From Kamptonema formosum PCC 10802 (GTDB taxonomy: Bacteria; Cyanobacteriota; Cyanobacteriia; Cyanobacteriales; Oscillatoriaceae): a stretch of DNA of 44,429 bases. This document shows, piece by piece, positions 43,402-44,429 of this stretch. A program made the position numbers and the translations under genes. The DNA lies in NCBI RefSeq assembly GCF_000332335.1, contig NZ_KB235948.1:4665243-4709671 (forward strand). The letters are read 5' to 3'. The notes under the pieces were generated by a model that was not told the origin of the DNA, ran no database searches, and worked only from the letters and a program-made list of their open reading frames with translations. Positions within the stretch are counted from its first letter, which is position 1. Each line of letters begins with the position of its first letter.

Positions 43402-43434
43402 AAAAAACCCGTTTTCTTAGAAAAAACGGGTCTT
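43402..43434. repeat. Hairpin related to the GAAACCCGG family
   Basis: AAAAAACCCGTTTTC, TTAG, AAAAAACGGGTCTT. It follows the HTH gene by 30 bases and, as a stem with A/T-rich arms, could act as its terminator. Confidence 0.65.
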
Positions 43435-43557
43435 CAGACCGGCAAAACTGAACTCACTCACCAGAATCTCCGCTGATTTCTCGCACAAGCCGGTGAACTG
43501 CACTGGTTGGTGCCACCCTACAGATAGAGGCTTTGCGTAAGTCCTGCAGAAAATAAA

Positions 43558-43610
43558 AGGGAGGCAGAGCCTCCCCAAAAGCATTCCCAGCCTGAGGCTG
43601 GGAACGAGAC
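43558..43610. repeat. Dispersed double-hairpin repeat
   Basis: GGGAGGCAGAGCCTCCC followed by TTCCCAGCCTGAGGCTGGGAA; family of 14263-14312. Confidence 0.8.
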
Positions 43611-43611
43611 A

Positions 43612-43955
43612 ATCTTCTCTTAGCCCGCGAAGGCGGGCTTCGTTTGTATAGCCGCGATTTCAAGAGACTGTTGGCGAATTGATAGGGGGTTTTACCCCAC
43701 CCCCAACCCCTCCCCGTTAACGGGGAGGGGAGCTTTCGAGGGAACTTTTGTCCCCCCCTTTCCTTGTCTTTCTTGGAAAAAAAAACGCGCAGATTTTGAG
43801 AGTATCGATCTACTCTTAGCCCGCGAAGGCGGGCTTCGTCTGTGTAGCCGCGATTTCCAATCGCCAGGAACCTGGCCAACTAGCCAGAGGTCTAACCCCT
43901 CACCGATTCGCCAACAGCTTCTTTCCAATCGCCAGGAGCTTAAGTTGACACTAAT
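43612..43955. repeat. Long dispersed palindromic element, inverted relative to 12462-12946
   Basis: The reverse complement matches 12462-12800: AGTGTCAACTTAAGCTCCTGG at the right end (43935-43955), GTTAGACCTCTGGCTAGTT, the GGCTACACAGACGAAGCCCG hairpin, the G-rich GGGGAGGGGTTGGGGGTGGG tract and a second GCTATACAAACGAAG arm near 43640. The left terminal part is missing and abuts the double-hairpin repeat. Confidence 0.8.
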
Positions 43956-44429
43956 GGGGCACGGGGGCACCGCCCCTACTTTGGGGGGCTTTGAGTATTT
44001 CCCCCCCTTTTTAAGGGGGGGCTAGGGGGGGATCTCACCTGACTCACTGGTAAGTAGAACTTGGGTTAATATATTTGCCGCGAAAAGTCAATGTCATCCC
44101 CTGTGCCGGTTGGGGCATTTGGGGGGAGAAGGGGTGAGCATGGATTGCTTCCGCAAGCGAGTTTTGCCCAGTCGCTGCGAGTGACGCAAATCCTGAGAAA
44201 TAGCTGGCAACCTCGAATGTTTAAGGGCGCTGCACATTGAAAGGATAATTGCAACTTTTTTACACTCACAAAATATCACCTCGCACGCCCCCTCCCCGAA
44301 CGCGCGGGGAGGGGGTTGGGGGTGGGGGAAAACAAAGTTTGTAGTTGGGCTAAAGCCCAAGTTTGTAGTTGGGCTTTAACCCAAAAGGTTCGTAGTTGGG
44401 CTAAAGCCCAAAAGGTTCGTAGTTGGGCT
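43956..44429. other. Right end: repeats, no gene
   Basis: It holds a CCCCCC/GGGGGG stretch near 43998-44035, a second GGGGAGGGGGTTGGGGGTGGG tract near 44305 and, from about 44330 to the window end, several tandem units of TTTGTAGTTGGGCTAAAGCCC related to the 7637 repeat. Short open frames on the minus strand follow these repeats. Confidence 0.6.

Overview
The window looks like chromosomal DNA from a filamentous cyanobacterium. Reasons: a RuBisCO assembly chaperone gene (raf1), a PATAN-plus-receiver response regulator, a PEP-CTERM surface protein, a leucyl aminopeptidase, GCGATCGC (HIP1) sites, heptanucleotide tandem repeats (GGGGATT, ATGCGCC), and many dispersed hairpin repeats between genes. 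An Oscillatoriales-type genome is plausible, but I cannot assign a genus from sequence alone.

The most important content is a complete diversity-generating retroelement (DGR) at about 1.1-7.15 kb. The order is: target gene 1 (Ser/Thr kinase, hydrophobic segment, formylglycine-generating-enzyme-like C-type-lectin domain) ending in variable repeat VR1; the accessory gene avd; a DGR-type reverse transcriptase; the template repeat TR; then target gene 2 (zinc ribbon, degenerate kinase, same lectin-like domain) ending in a second repeat, VR2. TR and VR1 can be aligned by hand over 126 bases. All 19 mismatches fall on the 29 template adenines and none on the 97 other bases, which is the signature of adenine-directed mutagenic retrohoming. 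VR2 is also adenine-biased but carries other, mostly third-position, changes. The locus lies between copies of one noncoding repeat: a 268-bp tandem array on the left and a diverged remnant near 7.53 kb.

At 7.8-14.2 kb there is an orphan ParB-like gene, a decayed gene, and then a DUF2235 alpha/beta hydrolase, a close cyclooxygenase-like heme dioxygenase and a catalase-like heme protein, all on the plus strand. A good promoter and a 5' leader of about 180 nt precede the hydrolase. I propose that these three genes form a fatty-acid oxygenation (oxylipin-like) set.

At 14.4-25.6 kb: a PEP-CTERM protein, an NB-ARC-type ATPase with an N-terminal HTH, about 2 kb of repeat-rich noncoding DNA, the PATAN/receiver regulator, a soluble lytic transglycosylase and pepA. 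At 26.6-29.6 kb: an RTX calcium-binding repeat protein, a 17-copy minisatellite of 21-bp period, and an internally deleted RTX-family pseudogene. At 29.8-39.9 kb: raf1, a phytanoyl-CoA-dioxygenase-like gene, a GT-C glycosyltransferase, a small membrane protein, a beta-lactamase-fold serine hydrolase, a DUF4349 lipoprotein and a UvrD-type helicase. At 40.0-42.0 kb: toxin-antitoxin genes, namely a HicB-like/PIN pair and two DUF433 genes, one with a decayed partner and one orphan. The right end holds a secreted cysteine-rich protein, an HTH protein and repeats. No tRNA, rRNA or CRISPR array was recognised.
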